Source: an uncultured bacterium (GTDB lineage Bacteria; Planctomycetota; UBA1135; GCA-002686595). From it: a stretch of DNA of 14,819 bases. The stretch covers positions 1-14,819 of the forward strand of contig CADEGS010000102.1 in the NCBI GenBank assembly GCA_902826945.1, given 5' to 3'. Of this stretch, positions 7,364 through 13,731 are shown piece after piece. The position numbers were made by a program, and so were the translations under genes. Numbering within the stretch: the first letter of the stretch is position 1; the number at the start of each line of letters is the position of its first letter. The notes under the pieces are model-generated. The model was not told the DNA's origin. It did not search any database and saw nothing but the letters and a program-made list of their open reading frames with translations.

Positions 7364-8088
7364 AGCAGCCGCTGGCGATCCTCGCGGCGCTGCGCGCGGC
7401 CACGGCGGAGCTCGCCTTCGCCCCGCCGGTGGCCTTCGTCTACCGCCCGCTCGACTACGCGCGCGCGCCGAGCGAGCTGTACCTGCGCCGCTGGGCGCGG
7501 CGCGGGAGCGAGGCGCTCTTCCTCGGCATGAACCCGGGCCCCTTCGGCATGGCGCAGACGGGCGTCCCCTTCGGGGACGTCGGGCTCGTGCGCGGCTGGC
7601 TCGGCGTCGAGGCGCCGGTCGGCCGCCCGGCGCGCGAGCACGCGCGTCGCCCGGTCGAAGGCTTCGCCTGCGCGCGCGGCGAGGTCAGCGGCGCGCGCTT
7701 CTGGGGCTGGGCGCGCGGGCGCTTCGGGACGCCCGAGCGCTTCTTCGCGCGCGCCTTCGTGTGGAACTACTGCCCGCTGGCGTTCCTCGAGGACGGCGGA
7801 CGCAACCGCACGCCCGACAAGCTCCCGGCCGAGGAGCGGCGCGCGCTGTTCGCACCCTGCGACGAGGCGCTGCGCGCGCTCGTGCGCTGGCAAGAGCCGC
7901 GCCTGGTGGTCGGGATCGGCGCCTTCGCCGAGGCGCGCGCGCGCGAGGCGCTCGCGCCGCTGGGGGCGGACGCGCCGCGCGTCGGCACGATCCTGCACCC
8001 GAGCCCGGCCAGCCCGCTCGCCAACCGCGGCTGGGCCGAGCGCGCCGAGTCCCAGCTCGTCGCGCTCGGCTTCGACCTGTCCGGCTAG
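7360..8088 (+). CDS. SMUG1-type uracil-DNA glycosylase (UDG family 3)
   Basis: A 242-residue DNA repair enzyme that removes uracil, and in studied family members 5-hydroxymethyluracil, from DNA to start base-excision repair. The family is shown by motif 1, LFLGMNPGPFGMAQTG (about 54-69), with its Asn, continuing into PFGDVGLVRGWLG, and by motif 2, LHPSPASP (about 212-219), with its His. The middle has WNYCPLAFL and NRTPDKLP, matching the NxCPL and N-x-TP segments of SMUG1. Length and both motifs look intact, so it should be active. The start is GTG 7360, which overlaps the TGA of the 34-residue frame, and no separate ribosome site is visible, so translation is probably coupled. Its TAG is interleaved with the stop of the opposing cyclophilin gene. 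Confidence 0.92.
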   Translation: MKQPLAILAALRAATAELAFAPPVAFVYRPLDYARAPSELYLRRWARRGSEALFLGMNPGPFGMAQTGVPFGDVGLVRGWLGVEAPVGRPAREHARRPVEGFACARGEVSGARFWGWARGRFGTPERFFARAFVWNYCPLAFLEDGGRNRTPDKLPAEERRALFAPCDEALRALVRWQEPRLVVGIGAFAEARAREALAPLGADAPRVGTILHPSPASPLANRGWAERAESQLVALGFDLSG

Positions 8089-8828
8089 GAGCCCTGGCCC
8101 TGCTTCTCGGGCTCGGCCGCCTTCTTCGGGGCGACCTCGAGCGTGCACTTCGTCATCGTCAGCGGCTCCTTCGGACGGCCCTGCGGCGAGGTGCCGAAGC
8201 GCTCGAGCTCGCGCACGGTCTCCATGCCCTCGACCACCTCGCCGAAGATCGTGTGCTTGCCGTCGAGGTGCGGCGTGGGCACGAAGGTCAGGAAGAACTG
8301 CGAGCCGTCGGTGCCCGGGCCGGCGTTGGCCATGCTCAGCTTGCCCGGCTTGTCGTGCTTCACCTTCGGGTCGAACTCGCCGGCGTAGGCGTAGCCGGGG
8401 TTGCCGGTGCCGGTCCCGAGCGGGCAGCCGCCCTGCGCCATGAACTGCGGGATGACGCGGTGGAAGGACAGGCCGTCGTAGAAGCCGAGCTCGGTCAGGT
8501 ACATCGTGCTCGACACGTGCATCGGCGCGACGTCGGGCAGGAAGCGGACCTTGATCGGGCCCTTGTTCGTCTCGATCTTCCAGAAGTAGTCCGAGGCCGG
8601 GTCGAACTGGAGCTGCGGCGGCTTCGGCAGCTTCGTCTTCCAGCTCGGCTGGGTCTTGTCGATCTTGGTCTTGGCCAGGAACTCGCGCACGCCGGCGAGC
8701 GCCGGGTCTTCCTTGCTCATGGCCTTGTCCGCCATGGGCTTCGCGGGCTTCTCGGTCTGGTCCTGGGGCGCGGAGCCGAGCGGCGCGGAGAGCGGAAGGG
8801 CGAGCAGGAGGGGCAGGAGGGTCGTCAT
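8085..8828 (-). CDS. exported cyclophilin-type peptidylprolyl isomerase
   Basis: A 247-residue protein that catalyses cis-trans isomerisation of X-Pro bonds, helping exported proteins fold. A signal peptide (MTTLLPLLLALPLSAPLG) is followed by a polar, Lys-rich linker of about 65 residues, then the cyclophilin domain to near residue 235 and a charged tail. Active-site segments are FHRVIPQFMAQGG (Arg, Phe and Gln of the catalytic set), MANAGPGTDGSQFF and HLDGKHTIFGEVVEGM. The Trp that contacts cyclosporin in human CypA is His here, as in many bacterial members. I chose ATG 8828 because it puts the signal peptide at the very start. ATG 8849 in the same frame adds seven residues, and neither has a clear ribosome site. 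It lies downstream of the SGNH hydrolase on the same strand and meets the glycosylase gene tail to tail. Confidence 0.93.
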   Translation of the reverse strand: MTTLLPLLLALPLSAPLGSAPQDQTEKPAKPMADKAMSKEDPALAGVREFLAKTKIDKTQPSWKTKLPKPPQLQFDPASDYFWKIETNKGPIKVRFLPDVAPMHVSSTMYLTELGFYDGLSFHRVIPQFMAQGGCPLGTGTGNPGYAYAGEFDPKVKHDKPGKLSMANAGPGTDGSQFFLTFVPTPHLDGKHTIFGEVVEGMETVRELERFGTSPQGRPKEPLTMTKCTLEVAPKKAAEPEKQGQGS

Positions 8829-8855
8829 GGCGATGGGATCTCGGGACATTCGGAG

Positions 8856-8873
8856 GCGCGGCGGGCGCCGCGC
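8856..8873 (-). repeat. hairpin between SGNH hydrolase and cyclophilin genes
   Basis: GCGCGGC at 8856-8862 pairs exactly with GCCGCGC at 8867-8873 around GGGC. On the minus strand it follows the SGNH gene and sits directly before the cyclophilin start, without a T-tract. It could be a weak terminator or a leader hairpin. No promoter is recognisable in the 94-115 bases between the genes. Confidence 0.35.
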
Positions 8874-8943
8874 GAGCGGGAGAGGGTAGCACGCGCTCCC
8901 TCGCGGGGCCCGCCGGCCCGCCCGGGAGGCGCACCGGGAGGGG

Positions 8944-10599
8944 TCAGTCGCCGCCGGCCGTCCAGCGGCAGGGCTCGCCGACGTAGCTCGCGAGCACCCA
9001 GCCCTCCGGCGAGAGCACCTCGACCACGGGCTGCAGCCACGCGCGATCGCCCTCGAGCAGGCTCGCGCCGAGATCGAGCACGGCCTCGCCGTCGGGCCCG
9101 CACAGGACGCGCTCGCGGAGGAGCGCGCGGAACTCGTCCTCGATCCACTGCTCGCCCTCCGGCCGCCAGCGCGGCGCGGCGCGCCTCTGCGGCGACCACA
9201 TGACGCGCAGCGCGTCGCCCGGTCGCGAGCGCAGCACGAGCCGCTCGCCGTCGGTCGCGAGCGAGAGCTGCGGTCCGACCAGCTCGAGCGGCGCGGGCGC
9301 GAGCGCGCAGCCCTCCGCGGCCTGCACGACGACCTCCAGCGCGCCGGGGCCGTTCGCCATCACGAGCCCGCTCAGCCGGTCGTCGCCCTCGATGCGCAGG
9401 TCGAGCAGCGGCGCGCCGCCGACCGTCACGACCGAGCGCGCCGGGGCGCGCGCGCCGGCGAGCGTCAGCGTCACGCGCCGGTCGCCCAGCGCCGAGAGGC
9501 GCGCGGGCTCGACGCTCGCCACGCGCCAGGGAGCGCTCGGCGTGCCGCGCTCGGGCACGAGCGGCGCGAGGTGCTCCGCGGCCGCGCGCGCGAGCAGCGC
9601 GTAGCCGGCCGGGCTCGGGTGGACCGAGTCGAGGAACAGCTCGTCGCCGTCGGCGCCGCTCGCGGCCAGCGCCGCCTCGCCGTCCACGACGGGGACGCCC
9701 GCCGCCAGCGCGGCGCGGCGCACGCTCTCGCGGTCCTGCTCGGTGCGCGGGAAGGTCGCGGCCGTGCCGGGGCGGTGCGCCGGCAGCACGACCAGCGCGC
9801 GCACGCCGGCCGCGCGGCAGCGCGCCAGGATGCCCGCCATCTGGCGCTCGACCTCGTCGGCGGCCACGCGCGGGCGGTTCTCGAGCATGCGCTGCTTGAT
9901 CGCCTCCTTCTGCTCCTCGAAGGAGGGCGGCGGCGGTCCCTCGACGAGGTGCGCCAGCGCGTTGCGCGTCGCCGGCAGCGCGCGCGCGAGCCAGGCCTCG
10001 CGCTGCTGCCCGAGCACCTCGAGGTCCGCCGCGCCGAGCGAGGGCGCCTGGTCGTTCCAGGCCGCGGGGTAGAAGACCGCCGCATCGAGCGGCGCGCGCG
10101 CCAGCGCTTCCTCGAGGCACAGCCGGATCTGCACCGTCGAGTAGCCCGGCACGCCGAAGTTCAGGACCTGCACGCGGTCGGCGGGATGGCCGCGCGCGGC
10201 GAGCTCGCGCTGCAGGAGCTCGGGCAGCGAGGCGCTGGTCGAGACGCTCTCGCCGTAGACGCAGCTGTCGCCGAACACGCCCACGCGCGCGATGCCCGCC
10301 GGCGCGGGCTCGGGCGGCCGGCCGCGGAAGGGCCAGGCCCCGGTCGCGAAGCGACCCGCGTGGTCGGGCGCGAGCCGGTAGTCGCCGCCGAGGGAGAAGT
10401 AGCGCTCGGGGTGGCGGCGGAACTTGCCGGAGGTGTCGAAGGCGGCGGCGTGGTTGCCGGGCAGCGTGAAGTCGGCGCTGCGCGCGCGCCAGCCCGCGCC
10501 CCGCAGCGCGGCCTCGAGCAGGGTCACGACGCCCAGGCTGGCCCCCAGGGCCAGCGCGGCGGCGACCAGTCGCTTCGACCACGCTCGGGGCTGGGACAA
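8944..10599 (-). CDS. SGNH/GDSL-family hydrolase with C-terminal beta-rich region
   Basis: A 551-residue protein. Residues about 10-33 are a hydrophobic helix after a basic start, so it is secreted or anchored with its enzyme domain outside the cytoplasm. The SGNH esterase fold runs from about 103 to 345: block I VGVFGDS with nucleophile Ser112, block II NFGVPGYS with its Gly, block III AAWND with Asn182, and block V DSVHPSPAGY with Asp324 and His327. All four named residues are present, so it should hydrolyse, or transfer, an acyl ester, probably on a glycan or lipid. The last 200 residues look like one or two IPT-like or other beta domains (VASVEPARLSALGDRRVTLTL). The start is TTG 10599, set by AGGAAG just upstream. 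It lies 121 bases downstream of the anti-sigma gene on the same strand and may be its own unit. Confidence 0.86.
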   Translation of the reverse strand: MSQPRAWSKRLVAAALALGASLGVVTLLEAALRGAGWRARSADFTLPGNHAAAFDTSGKFRRHPERYFSLGGDYRLAPDHAGRFATGAWPFRGRPPEPAPAGIARVGVFGDSCVYGESVSTSASLPELLQRELAARGHPADRVQVLNFGVPGYSTVQIRLCLEEALARAPLDAAVFYPAAWNDQAPSLGAADLEVLGQQREAWLARALPATRNALAHLVEGPPPPSFEEQKEAIKQRMLENRPRVAADEVERQMAGILARCRAAGVRALVVLPAHRPGTAATFPRTEQDRESVRRAALAAGVPVVDGEAALAASGADGDELFLDSVHPSPAGYALLARAAAEHLAPLVPERGTPSAPWRVASVEPARLSALGDRRVTLTLAGARAPARSVVTVGGAPLLDLRIEGDDRLSGLVMANGPGALEVVVQAAEGCALAPAPLELVGPQLSLATDGERLVLRSRPGDALRVMWSPQRRAAPRWRPEGEQWIEDEFRALLRERVLCGPDGEAVLDLGASLLEGDRAWLQPVVEVLSPEGWVLASYVGEPCRWTAGGD

Positions 10600-10603
10600 G
10601 GGG

Positions 10604-10609
10604 CTTCCT
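10604..10609 (-). promoter_or_regulatory. ribosome binding site supporting a TTG start
   Basis: Read on the minus strand this is AGGAAG, 4 bases before TTG 10599 (AGGA core 6 bases away). It supports the rare TTG start of the SGNH hydrolase. No ATG or GTG with the full membrane helix is available in that frame. Confidence 0.5.
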
Positions 10610-10653
10610 GCGGCGGCGCCTGGGGCGGGCGCGCCCCGGCGCGGGCCGCGCGC

Positions 10654-10669
10654 GGCGGGAGTGCCCGCC
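10654..10669 (-). terminator. GC hairpin after the anti-sigma gene (weak)
   Basis: GGCGGG (10654-10659) pairs with CCCGCC (10664-10669) around AGTG, about 50 bases beyond the anti-sigma stop in the minus direction. There is no T-tract. A second small stem, GGGGCG with CGCCCC around GGCG, lies at 10622-10637 near the SGNH ribosome site. Either could separate the two transcripts, but the evidence is only base pairing. Confidence 0.3.
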
Positions 10670-10720
10670 CGGCCGCCCAGTGTAGTGTCCCGTGCGGACG
10701 CCGCGCGCCCGGGGACGGCT

Positions 10721-11788
10721 TCAGCGCGCGAGCCGCTCGAGGCGCTCGCGCAGCGGGGACGAGCCGAGCTGCGCCGCGAGCGCGCGCGCCGCGTCGCGCG
10801 CCCGCCGGCGGTCCGCGGCCGAGCCGGCGGCCAGGGCCTCCAGCTCGCCGGCGCGCCGCGCGAGCGCGGCCTCCAGCGACGCCTCGAGCGCGCGCGCGTC
10901 GGCTGCGAAGCGCGTGCGGTAGGACTCCTCCAGCCGGCGCGCCTGGTCGATGCGCGCGAAGGCCTCGCCGTAGCGACCCTCGTCCACCAGCCCGGGCACC
11001 GAGCGCAGGGTCGCCAGCGCCCAGTCGTAGAGCTCGCGATCGAGCGCCGCGCGCTCGTCCTTCTTCGGGACCACGCAGGCCTCGTAGTAGGCCGCCACGA
11101 CGTCCTCGACGGTCTCCAGGTCCCCCACGCTCCACACGGTCGGCGTCGCGCAGCCGTCCTCGACGACGCGCAGCGCGGGGTAGACGCTGTCGCGGGCCGC
11201 GTCGGGATGCACCGCCTCGAGCTCGGCCGGCAAGCCCTCGTCCGCCATCTGGCGGCAGAGCACGAGCCCCTCGAGCACCGGCATCTCCTCCGGCACCAGG
11301 CGCTCGTTCACGCCCTTGCAGCGCGGGCAGCCCGGCCACACGTACTCCTCGAGCACCGGCAAGCCCGCGTACGCGGCGACGCGCCGCGCTTCCTCGCGCG
11401 AGCTCATCCACGTGCCCGGACGGTACGGCGGCGGCTCCTCGGGCAGCGCCACGCGCACGGGCGTGAGCGCGAGCGGCGCGTGCGGCACGGAGGCGCCCGC
11501 GCGCGGCAGCGCACGCCAGGCGAGGAGCGCCAGCAGGAGCGCCGCCGCCGCGATGCCCAGGCCGACCGCCGCGGCGCGCCGCGCGCGCGGCAGCGGGAGC
11601 GGCGCGCGCGCGGGCGGCGCGACGTCCGCGAAGGGCTCGGGCAGCTCGTAGAGCGAGCGCACGCGCGCCAGGAACTCGCGGCACGCGCTGCAGCGCGCCA
11701 GGTGCGACTGCACCGTCGCGGCGACCTTCGGGTCGAGCCGGTGGACGGCGAAGTCGCCGAGCTTGCGCTCGCACTGCTGGCAGTTCAC
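10721..11788 (-). CDS. membrane anti-sigma factor with zinc-finger and thioredoxin-like domain
   Basis: A 355-residue protein in three parts. Residues 1-45 are an anti-sigma zinc finger (zf-HC2 type): Cys3, Cys6, His29, Cys33, Cys36, with the H-x3-C-x2-C signature HLARCSAC. After a proline-rich stretch there is one membrane helix (about 72-92). Outside the membrane, residues about 126-240 look like a thioredoxin fold: LPVLEEYVWPGCPRCKGV with the redox-type CPRC pair (Cys154, Cys157), then YPALRVVEDG (203-212), which fits the strand carrying the cis-proline. Further cysteines are at 178, 213 and 238. The C-terminus is charged and helical. It should hold the sigma factor inactive at the membrane and release it on a signal, perhaps an oxidative or thiol one. 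The start is GTG 11788, overlapping the sigma stop (GTGA) and preceded by GAGGG at 11796-11800. Confidence 0.85.
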   Translation of the reverse strand: MNCQQCERKLGDFAVHRLDPKVAATVQSHLARCSACREFLARVRSLYELPEPFADVAPPARAPLPLPRARRAAAVGLGIAAAALLLALLAWRALPRAGASVPHAPLALTPVRVALPEEPPPYRPGTWMSSREEARRVAAYAGLPVLEEYVWPGCPRCKGVNERLVPEEMPVLEGLVLCRQMADEGLPAELEAVHPDAARDSVYPALRVVEDGCATPTVWSVGDLETVEDVVAAYYEACVVPKKDERAALDRELYDWALATLRSVPGLVDEGRYGEAFARIDQARRLEESYRTRFAADARALEASLEAALARRAGELEALAAGSAADRRRARDAARALAAQLGSSPLRERLERLAR

Positions 11789-12348
11789 CGCACGTCCCTC
11801 AGCGGCGAGAGCCGCGCGCACAGCTTGCGCAGCGCCAGGCGCAGGCGCGACTCGACGGTCTTCAGGTTGGCGCCGGTCGCGGCTGCGATCTCCGGGCACG
11901 TGAGCCCGTGGTAGCGGTGCAGCAGGAAGACCTCGCGCTGCGCCTCGGGCAGGCCGTCGACCGCGGCCCAGATCGCGCGCACGGTCTCGCGGCTGGCGAG
12001 CGGCGCGCTCGCGTCGTCGCGCGTGGCGGGCTCGCGCGCGGCGTCGAGGTCGCTCCAGCGCTCGCGCCGCGCGCGCTCGCGCCCGAGGCTCTTGCGCCAC
12101 TGGTGGATCGCGACGCGGTAGACGTAGCCGGCCGCGCTCCCGCGACCCTGGAAGTTCGCGCGATAGCGCCACAGCCCGAGGAAGGTGTTCTGCACGAGGT
12201 CGTCGGCGAGGCTCGAGCAGCGTCCGAGGCCCAGGAAGAGCCGGTGCAGGGAGGCGCGCTCCAGCAGGAAGAGCTCCTGCATGGCCATGGCATCACCCCC
12301 CGCGATCCGCCGCAAGAGCTGCGTCAGGCGGTCTTCCCTGGAGAGCAT
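11785..12348 (-). CDS. ECF-family RNA polymerase sigma factor
   Basis: A 187-residue sigma-70 family factor of the extracytoplasmic-function type, with only regions 2 and 4. Region 2 covers about 10-80 (LADDLVQNTFLGLWRYRANF is the core-binding and -10 recognition part). A polar linker covers about 85-120. Region 4 covers about 125-180 (LPEAQREVFLLHRYHGL, then the helix-turn-helix CPEIAAATGANLKTVESRL). I start at ATG 12348. A GTG at 12378 in the same frame would add ten residues, and neither has a strong ribosome site. The gene overlaps the anti-sigma gene by four bases, so the two are made together and in balance. It is divergent from the small cysteine-containing secreted gene across about 200 bases that should hold promoters for both. 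Autoregulation is likely for this class but was not shown here. Confidence 0.93.
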   Translation of the reverse strand: MLSREDRLTQLLRRIAGGDAMAMQELFLLERASLHRLFLGLGRCSSLADDLVQNTFLGLWRYRANFQGRGSAAGYVYRVAIHQWRKSLGRERARRERWSDLDAAREPATRDDASAPLASRETVRAIWAAVDGLPEAQREVFLLHRYHGLTCPEIAAATGANLKTVESRLRLALRKLCARLSPLRDVR

Positions 12349-12561
12349 CGGAGCGCGCGGCTGCGCCTCGGGCAGCACGATCCGGGGTATGCGCGGATCC
12401 CTCAGGGGTTTTCCGCTTTCGACGCGCCGCCCGTTCGAGGTGTGTCAATGGCGCGACGGACGCCCGGGAGCGTGAGGGATGGCGCGCGCGGCGCGCTCTC
12501 TCGCCTGCGGCCCGCCACTCCGGCGGGTCCTTTGAAGACACCACGCAGACAGGAGCGACTC

Positions 12562-12792
12562 ATGCGTGCCTTCCTGACGCTGTTCCTCGCCGCCGCGATG
12601 GGCCTCACGGCCCGGGCCGCCGGCGGAGACGGCACCTGTTCGGGCTCCGCGGGCGACTGGTCGTCCGAGAGCCTGGTCACCGACTGCTGCCGGCACGCGT
12701 GCCCGGTGGCGCGCACGGCGACGACCTTCGGTCGCGCCGTCGCGATGCAGACGCCCGTAGCGACGCTCGTCCGAGCGGAGCTCGAGGCCTGA
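12562..12792 (+). CDS. small secreted cysteine-containing protein (76 aa)
   Basis: The ATG at 12562 has AGGAG at 12551-12555 with a 6-base spacer. The product has a clear Sec signal peptide (MRAFLTLFLAAAMGLTARA, cleavage near residue 20) and a mature part of about 56 residues. It has four cysteines: one in GTCSGSAG and three in DCCRHACP. The pattern suggests disulfides or metal binding after export, but matches no family I know. The last 25 residues are plain (Ala/Thr/Val-rich) with no motif. It is divergent from the sigma/anti-sigma operon and followed by a strong hairpin and the TPR gene. It is a candidate target of that sigma factor by position only. Confidence 0.72.
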   Translation: MRAFLTLFLAAAMGLTARAAGGDGTCSGSAGDWSSESLVTDCCRHACPVARTATTFGRAVAMQTPVATLVRAELEA

Positions 12793-12810
12793 TCCGGCCG
12801 CGTTCCCACG

Positions 12811-12837
12811 GAGAGGACCGGCGCGGGCCGGCCTCTC
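12811..12837 (+). terminator. strong hairpin between small secreted gene and TPR gene
   Basis: GAGAGG (12811-12816) and CCGGC (12818-12822) pair with GCCGG (12827-12831) and CCTCTC (12832-12837). The stem is 11 base pairs with one bulged A and a GCGG loop, 19 bases after the stop at 12792. There is no T-tract (CCCTCC follows). It may stop most transcripts after the small gene and let some read through into the TPR gene, or protect the 3' end. Confidence 0.5.
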
Positions 12838-12884
12838 CCCTCCCGCCTGCCGCGCCCACGCGCGCCACCGAAACGGAGCTCGAC

Positions 12885-13694
12885 ATGATCCGGACCCTCC
12901 TGCAAGCCGCGCTGCCGCTCTGCTGCGCGCTCGTCCTCGCCGCGCACCCTGCTCCCGGCGACTCGGCCTTCGAGCGCGCCTGGGCCCTGGCCGAGGCCGG
13001 CCAGCCGTCGGCCGAGGCCTTCCAGGCCGTGCTCGACGACGCCGCGCAGCCCGTCAAGGACCGCTTCAACGCCGCCTACGCGCTGTGCGTGCAGAGCCTG
13101 GCGCGCGGCGAGGCCGAGCGCGCGCTCGCGCTGTGCGCGCGCGCCGACCTCCTGCTCGCCGCGCGGCCGCAGGTGGCGCTGCGCCGCTGCGACGCGCTCG
13201 TGCAGCTCGCCAAGCTCGAGCAGGCCCAGGCCGTGCTCGAGGGCGTGCGCCTCGCGCCCGGAGCGTCCGCCGCGCTGCGCCGGCTGCGCGCGCTGAGCGA
13301 GGCCCGCCTGCGCCACGCGAAGGGCGAGTCGGACGTCGCGATCGAGCTGCTCGTGCGCCTGACGGAGCAGGACCCGAAGGACTGGGAGCCCTTCTACCTG
13401 ATGGGGCTCGTGTACGAGAGCTTCGACCTGCCCGCCGAGGCGCTGGCGGCGTACGAGCGCGTGATCGCGAACGACCCCGGCCGCGACCCGTTCGCGGGCA
13501 TCTACGCGTACCAGCGCTGGGCGGCGCTCACGATCTCGACCGAGCCCGGCTCCTACGACGACAAGCCGCGCAAGGAGGCCGCGCTCGCGCGCTACCGGCG
13601 CTTCCTCGAGCGCGCGCAGGCGAACGCGGTGGCGGAGAGCCTGACCGAGCAGGTGCGCCAGGCGGTCTCCGTGCTCGAGACGTTCGGGGCCTGA
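12885..13694 (+). CDS. exported TPR-repeat protein
   Basis: A 269-residue protein starting at ATG 12885 with GGAG at 12875-12878. A signal peptide (MIRTLLQAALPLCCALVLAAHP) is followed by an all-helical body with repeating helix pairs of tetratricopeptide type. The clearest is KDWEPFYLMGLVYESFDLPAEALAAYERVIANDP in residues 165-198, and looser ones lie at about 30-95 and 100-160 (RGEAERALALCARADLL, LEQAQAVLEGVRLAPG). The end, RKEAALARYRRFLERAQ, is another helix pair. TPRs bind other proteins, so a periplasmic scaffold or assembly role is likely. The partner is unknown. It lies 92 bases after the small cysteine-containing gene, across the hairpin, and ends 37 bases from the opposing unknown membrane protein gene. 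Confidence 0.82.
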   Translation: MIRTLLQAALPLCCALVLAAHPAPGDSAFERAWALAEAGQPSAEAFQAVLDDAAQPVKDRFNAAYALCVQSLARGEAERALALCARADLLLAARPQVALRRCDALVQLAKLEQAQAVLEGVRLAPGASAALRRLRALSEARLRHAKGESDVAIELLVRLTEQDPKDWEPFYLMGLVYESFDLPAEALAAYERVIANDPGRDPFAGIYAYQRWAALTISTEPGSYDDKPRKEAALARYRRFLERAQANAVAESLTEQVRQAVSVLETFGA

Positions 13695-13731
13695 CCCCGT
13701 TGCGGCGACGGAAGCGCGCGCCGCCCGCCCC

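Noticed and set aside
9571..11466. Long plus-strand frame opposite the SGNH and anti-sigma genes
   Set aside because: It crosses two recognised minus-strand genes and their gap, with no domain and no ribosome site.
12443..12448. TTGACA on the minus strand about 70-95 bases upstream of the sigma gene, as a -35 box
   Set aside because: The hexamer matches the consensus, but nothing like a -10 box lies 16-19 bases further on, and an ECF-type GAAC/CGTC pair with correct spacing was not found either.
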